A stretch of DNA of 32,789 nt from Armatimonadota bacterium (GCA_029781035.1 JAKOXK010000005.1:1-32789), one strand, 5' to 3'; shown: positions 23,213 to 31,491, numbered from the stretch's first letter. Made by a program: numbers and translations. The notes: generated by a model not told the origin, from the sequence alone.

Positions 23213-24253
23213 TTACTGCGGCGGGGCAAAGAGCTTTGAATCCACTTTGGTCTCGACTTTGGCCGATCTGAAGTCCATGACCCACCGCTCGCCGCCAGCG
23301 AACGTGACCACGATCTTCATCGGCACTTTGACCCCGGCGACCGTCTTCCAGTTCAGGTAGTCGAAAACGCTCACGACCGTTCCCATTGTGCTGGGCGTCC
23401 GGTTCACGAAGCGTGTCAGGAGTCCGGACTTCTCGTCGAACCAGAGTTCCTCGGTGGAGCCGGTCGCTGTCCGAGTCCCCCGGATGATGAGGGAAGTGGA
23501 CTTGCCAACGGTCTCCTTTCCCGTTGCCGAGAGGTTGTCGAGGCCCATGAAGGCGTCTTGTCCGCGCCATGACCTTCCCATCCGGTCGAAGATGGCAGCC
23601 GGTTCGTCTTGCATGACGATGCCGTTGCGCCAGATGTGGCTCCCATCGGACCCAAACTTGTCGCCATCGGAGCTCACGACGAACTGGCCGCCTTTGGCTT
23701 GAATCATTTGAAGGGGTTTGGTCTCGTCCTTACCCTCGCTTTCAGGTGGTGTCGTCAGTGTTCCCGTTCTGACCAAGGCGACTGGATCGGGGCCGACGGC
23801 GGCCAGATGCTTCTTGATGAGGTCGTTGGGATCCACCCGGCCTGTGAGTCGATCGTGCCGGAACTTGAGCCCCTCGGGCGCCGGGGTCGAACTTGGCGAC
23901 TCATGACCGTTGTGGCAACTCATGCAAGTGACGCCTCGGCGATCGCCAAAGTGTCGCTGGTTGATGTCCCGCACCATCAGGATCATCTTGCGGGCGGTGT
24001 CCTTGGCCCGTGTGTCCTTGGAGTAGTCATCCTTGTCGTGGCAAAAGCTGCATTGGGCCTTGAGGGAGGCCGCCATGAACTCCATGGACGGAATGAGGTC
24101 TTTGGCGGGCACACCCTTGAACACTTGTATGTTCTTGTAGACCTGGTCTGCGGTCGGGCCCGACGGCTCGCTAGGGGTCGCTTGCTGGGCGGCCAGCACG
24201 AGCGGCGCGACGGCAAGCAACGGCAGCGTGCGTTTCAACCAGTTGCAGGGCAT
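23213..24253 (-). CDS. Exported di-haem cytochrome c, reaction-centre cytochrome subunit-like
   Basis: A 346-residue protein with a signal peptide (about 1-22). Residues ~35-125 match the photosynthetic reaction-centre cytochrome c subunit family as found in non-phototrophic Acidobacteria-like bacteria: KNIQVFKGVPAKDLIPSMEFM, then haem site CSFCH (68-72), TARKMILMVRDIN, and a second haem site CMSCH (110-114). Classical reaction-centre subunits carry four haems; here there are two. The second half (about 170-346) is a separate beta-rich region (LWFDEKSGLLTRFVNRT...VSVFDYLNWKTVAGVKVPMKI...WVMDFRSAKVETKVDSKLFAPP) that looks like an outer-membrane lipoprotein-sorting (LolA-like) fold. It is probably periplasmic and its electron partner is unknown. 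CATAAT lies 6 nt before the ATG. Confidence 0.88.
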   Translation of the reverse strand: MPCNWLKRTLPLLAVAPLVLAAQQATPSEPSGPTADQVYKNIQVFKGVPAKDLIPSMEFMAASLKAQCSFCHDKDDYSKDTRAKDTARKMILMVRDINQRHFGDRRGVTCMSCHNGHESPSSTPAPEGLKFRHDRLTGRVDPNDLIKKHLAAVGPDPVALVRTGTLTTPPESEGKDETKPLQMIQAKGGQFVVSSDGDKFGSDGSHIWRNGIVMQDEPAAIFDRMGRSWRGQDAFMGLDNLSATGKETVGKSTSLIIRGTRTATGSTEELWFDEKSGLLTRFVNRTPSTMGTVVSVFDYLNWKTVAGVKVPMKIVVTFAGGERWVMDFRSAKVETKVDSKLFAPPQ

Positions 24254-24259
24254 GCGCCG

Positions 24260-24265
24260 ATTATG
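24260..24265 (-). promoter_or_regulatory. Candidate -10 element (CATAAT) for the cytochrome gene
   Basis: CATAAT on the minus strand, 6 nt before the ATG at 24253. The same hexamer precedes rimO at similar spacing. Confidence 0.45.
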
Positions 24266-24280
24266 ACCCGCGCCGCGTTT

Positions 24281-25267
24281 TCAGCCCTGGTTGATTTGGC
24301 CGCTTGTGTGAGTGGAAATCGGGTCGAGCGGCAGGTTCGCCAACTCAAATGGACTGGTCTTGTTTGCTGACACACGGAGCGAAGCGATCACACTCGGGTC
24401 GATCGCGCAGCGCACCTCCATCTTGCCAGTCCTAGCCGGAGTCAAGCTCAAGTAGGGCATGGTCATGCGGGCAAAGCCGCCTCCCTGGCCCAGGGTCGAG
24501 GGCGCAGTGCCGCCCCTTGGTGGTACGGGGTTGTATTCGAAACTCCGGAATGGAGCCGGCTTGCCTTCCTTGTCCGTGTTCATGATGACGTTGCCGTCCT
24601 TGCCAACCGCCACCATGGAGAGGCCAACATCGCTGGCCTTCTTGACGTCGACCAGGAGCTTCCAACTCGCTTCGGAGTTCATGAGCTTGGGGTCGTTGGT
24701 GATCCGACTGAAACCCAGGATTTCGATTTCCGCCCCGCCGCAGCGGAACGTTGTGCCGGGCCGTGGCGATACCCCGTTTGCCTGATCAACGGTTTCGGTC
24801 ACGCTGCCCTCAAACGAAGCCGTGCTCTGATCGCTGCCAGCGGCGAAGGAATAGAGTTCGGTTCGTTGGCTCTCCGAACCATCGACGTCAACGACCCACC
24901 GGCTGCTTATCGATCTCTGCGACAGCCAGGAAGAGTTGCCGTTGATCCCCCTCAGGTAAACGCTGGTGCCCACCGGTGACCTCTGAACGGACCGCACGAT
25001 CGCCATCCTCGTCTTCTTGCCTGGGACAAGGTAGAACCCGGCGTCATTCTGTGTCTGGGACAGCGATCTGTTCACTTGTTGTGTCAGGTCGTCGGAGGGC
25101 CGACCATCGGGTGTCCAGCAGGTCAGGACGCCATCCGCCAACTTGCACACTCCAAGAACTTCGATTGACTGCCTGTTCTTCTCGAACACAGCGCGAACGG
25201 CCTGTGTACTGGGCAATCCGACGGCCAGGAAGGCGGGCAATGCCAGCACACTCAGTGTCGGTTTCAC
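24281..25267 (-). CDS. Secreted protein of unknown function, paralogue B of a tandem pair
   Basis: A 328-residue protein with a signal peptide (MKPTLSVLALPAFLAVGLPSTQA). Near the N-terminus it has VLGVCKLADGVLTCWTPDGRP, which matches the VTGVCRVDSDSVSCWDASGHP segment of the upstream neighbour. The C-termini also match (AIDPSVIASLRVSANK...LPLDPI against VDPSQIGGIGVSGSQ...IPLEPI). The two conserved Cys residues of the first motif may form a disulfide. No known family is recognised. The start is GTG 25267, overlapping the neighbour's stop as GTGA, with GGGAGGT 5 nt upstream. Differences in the middle third suggest different ligands. Confidence 0.78.
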   Translation of the reverse strand: MKPTLSVLALPAFLAVGLPSTQAVRAVFEKNRQSIEVLGVCKLADGVLTCWTPDGRPSDDLTQQVNRSLSQTQNDAGFYLVPGKKTRMAIVRSVQRSPVGTSVYLRGINGNSSWLSQRSISSRWVVDVDGSESQRTELYSFAAGSDQSTASFEGSVTETVDQANGVSPRPGTTFRCGGAEIEILGFSRITNDPKLMNSEASWKLLVDVKKASDVGLSMVAVGKDGNVIMNTDKEGKPAPFRSFEYNPVPPRGGTAPSTLGQGGGFARMTMPYLSLTPARTGKMEVRCAIDPSVIASLRVSANKTSPFELANLPLDPISTHTSGQINQG

Positions 25268-26220
25268 GAATGACCTCCCTCGCGGATTGGCTCAAGTGGG
25301 ATTCCCGCGATTTCGATCCACTGGTCTTGGCTTCCCGAGACACCAATTCCACCGATTTGAGACGGGTCGACGTACATCATGGCCGTGACCTTTCCGTCTG
25401 TCGTCGGACCCTCTGTGTAGATGGAGTACTGGATGATCCTCTGCGGATCTCTGGGTGAGGCTATCTGTTTGGCGTACTGCTCTTGGGTGGCGGGCTTGCC
25501 ATTCTCGTCGACGAGTTGGATGTAGTGGTGCGCCTTGTCTTCGACAAAGAAATTGAGCGAAGGCGGTTGCTCGGGGCCGGTCATCGTCGCCTGCAACTGC
25601 CAGACCTTGTGGCGGACCCGCGAGTCGTTGACCGTCACGTCGTCCAACTTCTTGAACCCGGTCAGAGTCAGGGTCCAGTCTCCGACTTGGCACGTTGACC
25701 CAGGTACGGGTTCGAGCCTCTTGGTGACGAGGAAGTCGGACGACTTTCTGGCAAAGATCGAGCCCGCGGTCTGCGCGGGGGGAACCTCGATGCCGAACAG
25801 CATTTCACTTTTGGAGTAGCGCTCGTCGCCGTCTTGAACCTGCTCAGAGCGGAGCATTTGGTTCCAAACAAAGCCGTCGCGGGACTGTCGGGGATGGAGC
25901 TCCTGTTGCGTGTTTCTGTTGGAGTCGTAGTGAATGACGGTCTCGACGACCACGAGCCTGAGTTTGGAGCCCGCGTGAACGGCCACGGGTTGGACCGACT
26001 TCATCTTTGCCAGAGTCGCTTGAACCCTTGTTGTCAACGCTGCGTCGGGGTGGCCCGACGCGTCCCAACAGGAGACTGAGTCCGAATCGACACGGCACAC
26101 GCCCGTCACTGTCGTCGTCGTGCTCCCATCTTTGTAGCTCAGGTCGACCCTTTGTGGCGGTCTGGCTTGCGAGGCACCCAGCGCACAAAGGGACAGGATT
26201 GCCCAAGTCCTTGTCATCAT
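25264..26220 (-). CDS. Secreted protein of unknown function, paralogue A of a tandem pair
   Basis: A 318-residue protein from ATG 26220 (MMTRTWAILSLCALGASQA signal peptide). An in-frame TTG seven codons further upstream is less likely. It shares the 'GVC...CW.....P' motif and the C-terminal 'DPS.I' and 'PL.PI' motifs with the downstream gene, so the pair arose by duplication. A middle segment (TCQVGDWTLTLTGFKKLDD) aligns with TFRCGGAEIEILGFSRITN of paralogue B. No enzymatic motif is visible. It is the first gene of the two-gene run. The 92 bp upstream also carry the divergent GH89 promoter, so the two directions may be co-regulated. Confidence 0.78.
   Translation of the reverse strand: MMTRTWAILSLCALGASQARPPQRVDLSYKDGSTTTTVTGVCRVDSDSVSCWDASGHPDAALTTRVQATLAKMKSVQPVAVHAGSKLRLVVVETVIHYDSNRNTQQELHPRQSRDGFVWNQMLRSEQVQDGDERYSKSEMLFGIEVPPAQTAGSIFARKSSDFLVTKRLEPVPGSTCQVGDWTLTLTGFKKLDDVTVNDSRVRHKVWQLQATMTGPEQPPSLNFFVEDKAHHYIQLVDENGKPATQEQYAKQIASPRDPQRIIQYSIYTEGPTTDGKVTAMMYVDPSQIGGIGVSGSQDQWIEIAGIPLEPIREGGHS
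25273..25279 (-). promoter_or_regulatory. Shine-Dalgarno sequence for paralogue B
   Basis: GGGAGGT on the minus strand, 5 nt before GTG 25267, within the end of paralogue A. It confirms the GTG start. Confidence 0.8.
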
Positions 26221-26261
26221 GGCTGTAGGTCTGACGCCCAAGAGCGACGATTGTTTCGAAT

Positions 26262-26292
26262 CCTGGGTTCCCCCCCCCGGACGGAACCTAGG
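26262..26292. repeat. Inverted repeat with a nine-C loop at the GH89-GH3 promoter
   Basis: CCTGGGTTCC (26262-26271) and GGAACCTAGG (26283-26292) pair with one mismatch in ten. The intervening bases include a run of nine C (26270-26278). The repeat ends 8 bp before the candidate -10 element and so covers the -35 region. It could be an operator for the glycosidase operon and perhaps for the divergent secreted-protein pair. Confidence 0.5.
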
Positions 26293-26300
26293 GACAGGTG

Positions 26301-26306
26301 TAGACT
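26301..26306 (+). promoter_or_regulatory. Candidate -10 element (TAGACT) for the GH89-GH3 operon
   Basis: TAGACT lies 6 nt before the ATG at 26313. No Shine-Dalgarno sequence lies between them. Confidence 0.5.
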
Positions 26307-26312
26307 CCAGCC

Positions 26313-28904
26313 ATGCGCAGAGTGGCGTTGTTCGTCTTGGCTCTTGGCGTCACGGTTTCCGCCCAGGCGGGCCCCTTGGACGCGGTCTATGGTGTGGTGC
26401 GGCGCACCATCGGCGAAAAGTATGTTGGCAAGATCGGCGTTTCCCTAGCACCGGCTCCAAGGGGCGACGGTAAGGACTGGTACGACGTCGAGGCCCACGG
26501 TGGGCGTCTGACGATCCAAGCCAGCAGCCCGACGGCTGCGACGCGGGGCTTCTACGACTATCTGAAACAGGCGTGCCATTGCCAGGTGAACTGGTCGGAG
26601 TCGAACCTGACATTGCCTGCGACCCTGCCGGACTTCAAGGAGTCACGCATCGTCAGCCCCGCTCACTTCAGGCATTACTACAACATCTGCACCTTTGGCT
26701 ATACGACGGCCTTCTGGGACTGGAAGCGGTGGGAGAAGGAGATTGACTGGATGGCCCTGCACGGCATCAACATGCCCCTCAGCTTGAACGGTCAGGACTA
26801 CGTGTGGTTGAAGACGTTTCGTTCCTTTGGACTTCCGGACGAGTCGATCCTGAAATTCTTCAGCGGTCCTGCGTTTCGACCCTGGCACTGGATGGGCAAC
26901 CTTAATGGCCACGGCGGGCCCCCGTCGATGGACTGGTTAGAAGGACAAGCGGCGCTTGAGAAGAAGATCCTGGCACGTGAGTTGGAACTTGGCATGACGC
27001 CCGTCGCCAGTGGCTTCAGCGGTTTCGTGCCGGTGGACTTCGCAAAATTCCACCAGGGTGTGAAGCTCTTTTCACCGACAAGTTGGGCTGGATTCGATCC
27101 CACGACCTTCGTCGATGTCCGCGACCCACTTTTCGTCGAGATCGGAAAGAAGTACATCGAGAAGTACCACGAGGAGTTTGGCGACGGCGTCCATTACTGG
27201 CTGTGCGATACGTTCAACGAGCAGAACCCTCAGTTCCCAGACGCGACCAAGCTCGCTGACCTGAAGGCTTGCGGACAGGCTGTGTACAAAGCGATCCACG
27301 AGGGCGACCCCGACGGCGTCTGGGTCATGCAAGGCTGGCTCTTCTACAACGCTCAAGATTATTGGCATCGACCGGAAGTCGAAGCGTTGCTCAGTGGTGT
27401 GCCAGAAGGAAAGATGATCATCCTGGATCTGGCGACGTACCAGTACCCGGTTTATCAGAGGCAACCTGCAGTGGCGCAGAAGGGCTGGATCCTCAACACG
27501 CTGCACAACTATGGCCAGAACACGGCCCTGGGCGGCGACTTACAGGGGTTCGCTGACACCGTCGCAACGGCCTTGACGTCGCCGGACAAGGGCCGAATGC
27601 TCGGTATGGGATTGACGCCTGAGGGAGTGGATCAGAACGCCGTCGTCTACGAGCTGATGACGGACCTGATGTGGACAGACAAACCCTGTAACGTTCCGGA
27701 GTGGTTGGTCGCGTTTGAGTCGTCGCGGTACGGGGCGGGTGTGGCCCCGGGGCCAGCGTCGAAAGCGTGGCAAGTCCTCTATGACGGGGCGTATTCACCT
27801 AAGGCGACTTGGGGCAACTCTGCCTGGCGCGATCGTCCAAACATGGGAAGAGCCAGCGATCCGGGCCAACGCGTCGTCGCTGCCCGACTTGCTGCCTCGT
27901 CATTGGATGAAGCGGGGACGCGACTCAGGGACAACAGGTTGTACACGCGAGACCTGGTCGACGTCGCCAAGACATGGCTCGGTATGCAGGCCGACACCTT
28001 TCTGGCGGCCACGCTGATGTCCTGGCAGGACAACAAAGCGAGCTATCAGAAGTACAAGGCCAAGTTCCTGGGTTGCCTCGACGACGTCGATGCCGTCATG
28101 GCGTGTATGCCGGAGCACCGGCTCAGCACGTGGATCGCCATGGCGCGCTCGTGGGGCAAGACCCCTGCAGAGAAAGACCTGATGGAGCGCAACGCGCGCA
28201 TGCAGATCACGACTTGGGACACGAAGGACGTGCTCACAGATTATGCGAACAAGGAATGGGCGGGGTTGACTGAAGAGTTCCTAAAGGGACGTTGGGAGTT
28301 CTTCTTCTCCAAACTTGAGGCGTCGGGGCCTCCGAGCTCTGTTGATCAACTCAAGTGGGAGCTCGCCTGGGTGAACTCGACCAAGCCGCCAAGAGAGTCG
28401 AAGCCGCAAGACCCTGTCAAGCTCGTGGCCCGACTTCTCGACAAGTACCCGGTCCAGGGATCTCGCCTCTCCGACATGCTCGATGTGCCGCGGGAAGATC
28501 CAGGCATCGCCGTGGGCAAGCCTGTCACGAGTTCCCCGGGCCAAGAGGCTGGCTCGAGCGCAGATGTGGTCACCGACGGCGACACGATGGGGGCGTGGTG
28601 GTCGGCCTCGCCGCCTCCCCAGTGGGTGCAAATCGACCTTGAGACAATCAAGAAGGTCCACGAGATTGACCTCTTCTGCTATTGGCGCGACCAACGCTAT
28701 TACCAATACCAGATCGATGTGTCCACTGACGGCCTTGAGTGGAGGACTGTCGTCGACGCTTCGAACAACACGGCACTGTCAACATACCGAGGTTACCGGC
28801 ACAAGTTTGAGCCGGTCGCGGCCAGGTATGTTCGAGTCACGATGCTCAAGAACAGCGCGAACATCGGACAGCACATTCATGAGGTGAGGGTGTATGGCAA
28901 CTAA
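26313..28904 (+). CDS. Secreted alpha-N-acetylglucosaminidase, GH89, with C-terminal F5/8-type C (CBM32-like) domain
   Basis: An 863-residue protein with a signal peptide (cleavage near SAQAG, residue 20). The order matches NAGLU/GH89: an N-terminal alpha/beta domain (about 25-110), a TIM-barrel (about 115-450; FRHYYNICTFGYTTAFWDW, WMALHGINMPLSLNGQ) and an all-helical domain to about 730. The likely acid/base is Glu303 (YWLCDTFNEQNP) and the nucleophile Glu437 (GMGLTPEG), by analogy with human NAGLU. Residues ~738-863 are a discoidin/CBM32-like beta sandwich (WVQIDLETIKKVHEIDLF...YVRVTML). GH89 enzymes remove terminal alpha-GlcNAc, for example from heparan-type glycans or gastric mucin. The true substrate here is unknown. 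The stop overlaps the next gene by 11 bp. Confidence 0.94.
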   Translation: MRRVALFVLALGVTVSAQAGPLDAVYGVVRRTIGEKYVGKIGVSLAPAPRGDGKDWYDVEAHGGRLTIQASSPTAATRGFYDYLKQACHCQVNWSESNLTLPATLPDFKESRIVSPAHFRHYYNICTFGYTTAFWDWKRWEKEIDWMALHGINMPLSLNGQDYVWLKTFRSFGLPDESILKFFSGPAFRPWHWMGNLNGHGGPPSMDWLEGQAALEKKILARELELGMTPVASGFSGFVPVDFAKFHQGVKLFSPTSWAGFDPTTFVDVRDPLFVEIGKKYIEKYHEEFGDGVHYWLCDTFNEQNPQFPDATKLADLKACGQAVYKAIHEGDPDGVWVMQGWLFYNAQDYWHRPEVEALLSGVPEGKMIILDLATYQYPVYQRQPAVAQKGWILNTLHNYGQNTALGGDLQGFADTVATALTSPDKGRMLGMGLTPEGVDQNAVVYELMTDLMWTDKPCNVPEWLVAFESSRYGAGVAPGPASKAWQVLYDGAYSPKATWGNSAWRDRPNMGRASDPGQRVVAARLAASSLDEAGTRLRDNRLYTRDLVDVAKTWLGMQADTFLAATLMSWQDNKASYQKYKAKFLGCLDDVDAVMACMPEHRLSTWIAMARSWGKTPAEKDLMERNARMQITTWDTKDVLTDYANKEWAGLTEEFLKGRWEFFFSKLEASGPPSSVDQLKWELAWVNSTKPPRESKPQDPVKLVARLLDKYPVQGSRLSDMLDVPREDPGIAVGKPVTSSPGQEAGSSADVVTDGDTMGAWWSASPPPQWVQIDLETIKKVHEIDLFCYWRDQRYYQYQIDVSTDGLEWRTVVDASNNTALSTYRGYRHKFEPVAARYVRVTMLKNSANIGQHIHEVRVYGN

Positions 28905-31404
28905 GTTGGCAGTTCGCAGATGGCAGTTCGCGGTCGGGATGTTCCTGATCGGTTTGGGGGGCCACGCTCAGGTGCAGAGCGTTGCTCCGAGTACGAAGAC
29001 AGACCCCAAGGTCGAAGCGCGCGTCGAGGCGCTCCTGAAACAGATGACTCTCGACGAGAAGATCGGACTGATCCACGGGGGGCCGGACGGTTTCTCAATC
29101 GGCCCGATCGATCGCCTCAAGATTCCCAAGATCACGATGACCGATGGTCCAATGGGAACTCGGAACGCCGGTCCAGCGACCGCCTTTGCAGCCGGAGTCT
29201 GTCTGGCGAGCACCTACGACCCCGACCTCGCCTTCAAGATGGGGCAGGCCATGGGGCGCGAAGCCCGGGCGCGCGGGAATGCGTTCCTCCTCGCTCCGGC
29301 CGTCAACATCAACCGCGGACCGTGGCTGGGCCGCAACTTCGAATACTATGGCGAAGACCCCTATCTGGCCGGACAAATGGCGGCCGCGTTCATCCGCGGA
29401 GTCCAGAGCGAAGGTGTGATCGCCACGGTCAAGCACTTTGCCCTCAACAACCAAGAGAACGAGCGCAATACAGCGAATTCCGTCTGTGACGAACAGACGA
29501 TGCGAGAGGTGTATTTGCCGGCATTCGAGGCTGCTGTCATGGAAGGCGGAGCCTGGGCCGTGATGTGCTCCTACAACAAGGTCAACGGCACGTATGCCTC
29601 GGCCAACACGCACTTGCTGACCGACGTTCTCAAGAAGGATTGGGGATTCCAGGGCCTCGTGATGTCGGACTGGGGGGCGGTGCACGAGACGACCGGCCCG
29701 ATCAATGCTGGGCTCGACCTTGAAATGCCTACTGGCGCCTTCTTCAACAGTCAGGCGCTGAACCCGCTGATCCAAGGGGGGCAAGTCAAGGAGACGACGA
29801 TCGACGACAAGGTTCGTCGCATCCTGCGTACGCTCGTTACCTTTGGACTTCTCGACCGTGCCCAGAAACTTGCGGAATCGCCGCAGCAAGTGAATCTCGA
29901 CCGCGAGGTCAGCCTCCAGTCGGCTCGCGAGGGCATCGTTCTCCTCAGGAACACGGCCAACGCGCTCCCATTCGATTCCGGTAGCGTGAACAAGGTTGCC
30001 GTTGTTGGTCCCAACGCTGATCCGTCACCATGGGGCGGCGGTGGCAGCAGCTTCATCGATGCTGACCACAGGACGAGCGTTCTTCAAGGCATGAAATCCG
30101 TCGCCCCTGGAGCAGCGTTCAGCGCCGTGCCCTACAAGTTCGTGGGCGGGGGCGAGATGTTCTCAAACTCCATCTGGAAGACGAACCAGGGGGCCGACGG
30201 CCTGACGGCTGAGTACTTCGACAACATGAAGCTCGAAGGTGCCCAGCCACGGGTATGGATCGACCAGTTCATCGACCACGACTGGCACAAGGCAGCTCCC
30301 TTCAATGGTGCAAAGACCGACGGCTTTAGCATCCGATGGACAGGAACAATGACTCCCAAAGAGACGGGAGACTACGAGTTTGTGCTCGGAAGCGACGATG
30401 GATCACGGATGTACATCGATGGAAAGCTCGCTATCAACATGTGGAACGATCAAGCCTATACGGAGGGCAGGGCCGTGGTGCACCTTGAGGCCGGCAAGCC
30501 GGTTCCGGTCAAGATCGAGTACTTCGAGAACAGCGACAATGCATCCTGTCGGTGCGGATACCGGTTTCTGCCGAAAGACCCGTTCACGACCGAGGAACAG
30601 GCAGCGAAAGGGGCTGACGCTGCGGTTGTCTGTGTTGGCTTCAACCCCAATTCCGAAGGCGAAGGTTTCGACCGCTCGTTTTCGCTGCCTGAGGGCCAGG
30701 ACGAACTGATTCAAGCTGTCGCGGCAGCCAACAAGCGGACTATTGTCGTCGTGAACGCTGGGGGGCAAGTGGACGACCACCTGTGGCGCGAGAAAGTGTC
30801 GGCGATCGTCTATGCCTGGTACCCAGGCGAGGACGGCGGACAGGCGGTTGCTGAAGTTCTTTGGGGCAAGATCAATCCGAGCGGACATCTGGTCTCCACC
30901 TTCTACAACGAGGGTGAGATCGCCGACGTCGAGGCGCTGTTCCGGCCGGACGGCGGCACGGTTCATTACACCGATCGGCTCAGCGGCGGATATCGACGCG
31001 ACTACCGTCGCAACGGCCCACCCGACCATGCCTTTGGCGACGGTCTCAGCTATACGACCTTTGCCTACAGCGACTTGAGCGTCTCCAAGTCGGCCGCTGG
31101 CCTCGACGTTACCTTCAAGGCAAAGAACACGGGCAAGATGGCAGGTGACGCGGTCCCGCAGGTGTATGTGAAGAGGCCTTCCGAAGCAGATGGCCGGAGC
31201 CCACACTGGTGGTTGCGTGGCTTCACTCGTGTGGCCCTAAAGCCGGGCGAAGAGAAGCTCGTCAAGGTGCACGTGGACAAGCAAGGTCTGTCGTACTGGG
31301 ATCCGGTCAGTAGTAGCTGGATCCTGGATCCGGGCAACTATGCGGTTCACGTGGGAGGCTTGCTTGACCCGACCGCCTTGGAATCCAAGGTTCAGTGGCC
31401 GTAG
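28894..31404 (+). CDS. Secreted GH3 beta-glycosidase with PA14 insertion
   Basis: An 836-residue protein with a signal peptide (about 1-26). The GH3 TIM-barrel (about 40-320) holds KHF (180-182) and the nucleophile Asp259 in VMSDWGA. An alpha/beta sandwich domain follows, interrupted by a PA14 domain at about 435-558 (GLTAEYFDN...YEFVLGSDDGSRMYIDGKLAINMW). A fibronectin III-like domain lies at about 740-830. This layout matches PA14-bearing beta-glucosidases; xylosidase or beta-GlcNAc activity is also possible. The start ATG 28894 follows GAGGTGAGGG within a few nt and overlaps the GH89 stop, so the genes are cotranscribed and probably act on the same glycan. Confidence 0.94.
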   Translation: MATKLAVRRWQFAVGMFLIGLGGHAQVQSVAPSTKTDPKVEARVEALLKQMTLDEKIGLIHGGPDGFSIGPIDRLKIPKITMTDGPMGTRNAGPATAFAAGVCLASTYDPDLAFKMGQAMGREARARGNAFLLAPAVNINRGPWLGRNFEYYGEDPYLAGQMAAAFIRGVQSEGVIATVKHFALNNQENERNTANSVCDEQTMREVYLPAFEAAVMEGGAWAVMCSYNKVNGTYASANTHLLTDVLKKDWGFQGLVMSDWGAVHETTGPINAGLDLEMPTGAFFNSQALNPLIQGGQVKETTIDDKVRRILRTLVTFGLLDRAQKLAESPQQVNLDREVSLQSAREGIVLLRNTANALPFDSGSVNKVAVVGPNADPSPWGGGGSSFIDADHRTSVLQGMKSVAPGAAFSAVPYKFVGGGEMFSNSIWKTNQGADGLTAEYFDNMKLEGAQPRVWIDQFIDHDWHKAAPFNGAKTDGFSIRWTGTMTPKETGDYEFVLGSDDGSRMYIDGKLAINMWNDQAYTEGRAVVHLEAGKPVPVKIEYFENSDNASCRCGYRFLPKDPFTTEEQAAKGADAAVVCVGFNPNSEGEGFDRSFSLPEGQDELIQAVAAANKRTIVVVNAGGQVDDHLWREKVSAIVYAWYPGEDGGQAVAEVLWGKINPSGHLVSTFYNEGEIADVEALFRPDGGTVHYTDRLSGGYRRDYRRNGPPDHAFGDGLSYTTFAYSDLSVSKSAAGLDVTFKAKNTGKMAGDAVPQVYVKRPSEADGRSPHWWLRGFTRVALKPGEEKLVKVHVDKQGLSYWDPVSSSWILDPGNYAVHVGGLLDPTALESKVQWP
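28907..28931 (+). repeat. 11-nt direct repeat in the GH3 signal-peptide codons
   Basis: TGGCAGTTCGC occurs at 28907-28917 and again at 28921-28931, 14 nt apart. The two copies are read in different frames and encode parts of the basic region and early hydrophobic core of the signal peptide. Confidence 0.6.
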
Positions 31405-31442
31405 GGCTTCAGATGCAGTGTATCATGGGGCCAATAAGCCCT

Positions 31443-31457
31443 CCGGCGCACCGCCGG
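31443..31457. repeat. Short GC hairpin after the GH3 gene
   Basis: CCGGCG and CGCCGG pair perfectly over 6 bp around a CAC loop, 39 nt past the GH3 stop. No T-run follows. It may be an RNA 3'-end stabiliser or part of the leader of the next gene. Confidence 0.45.
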
Positions 31458-31491
31458 TCAGCTTGGGAGTCATAGTCTTTCGCAGTAACAA

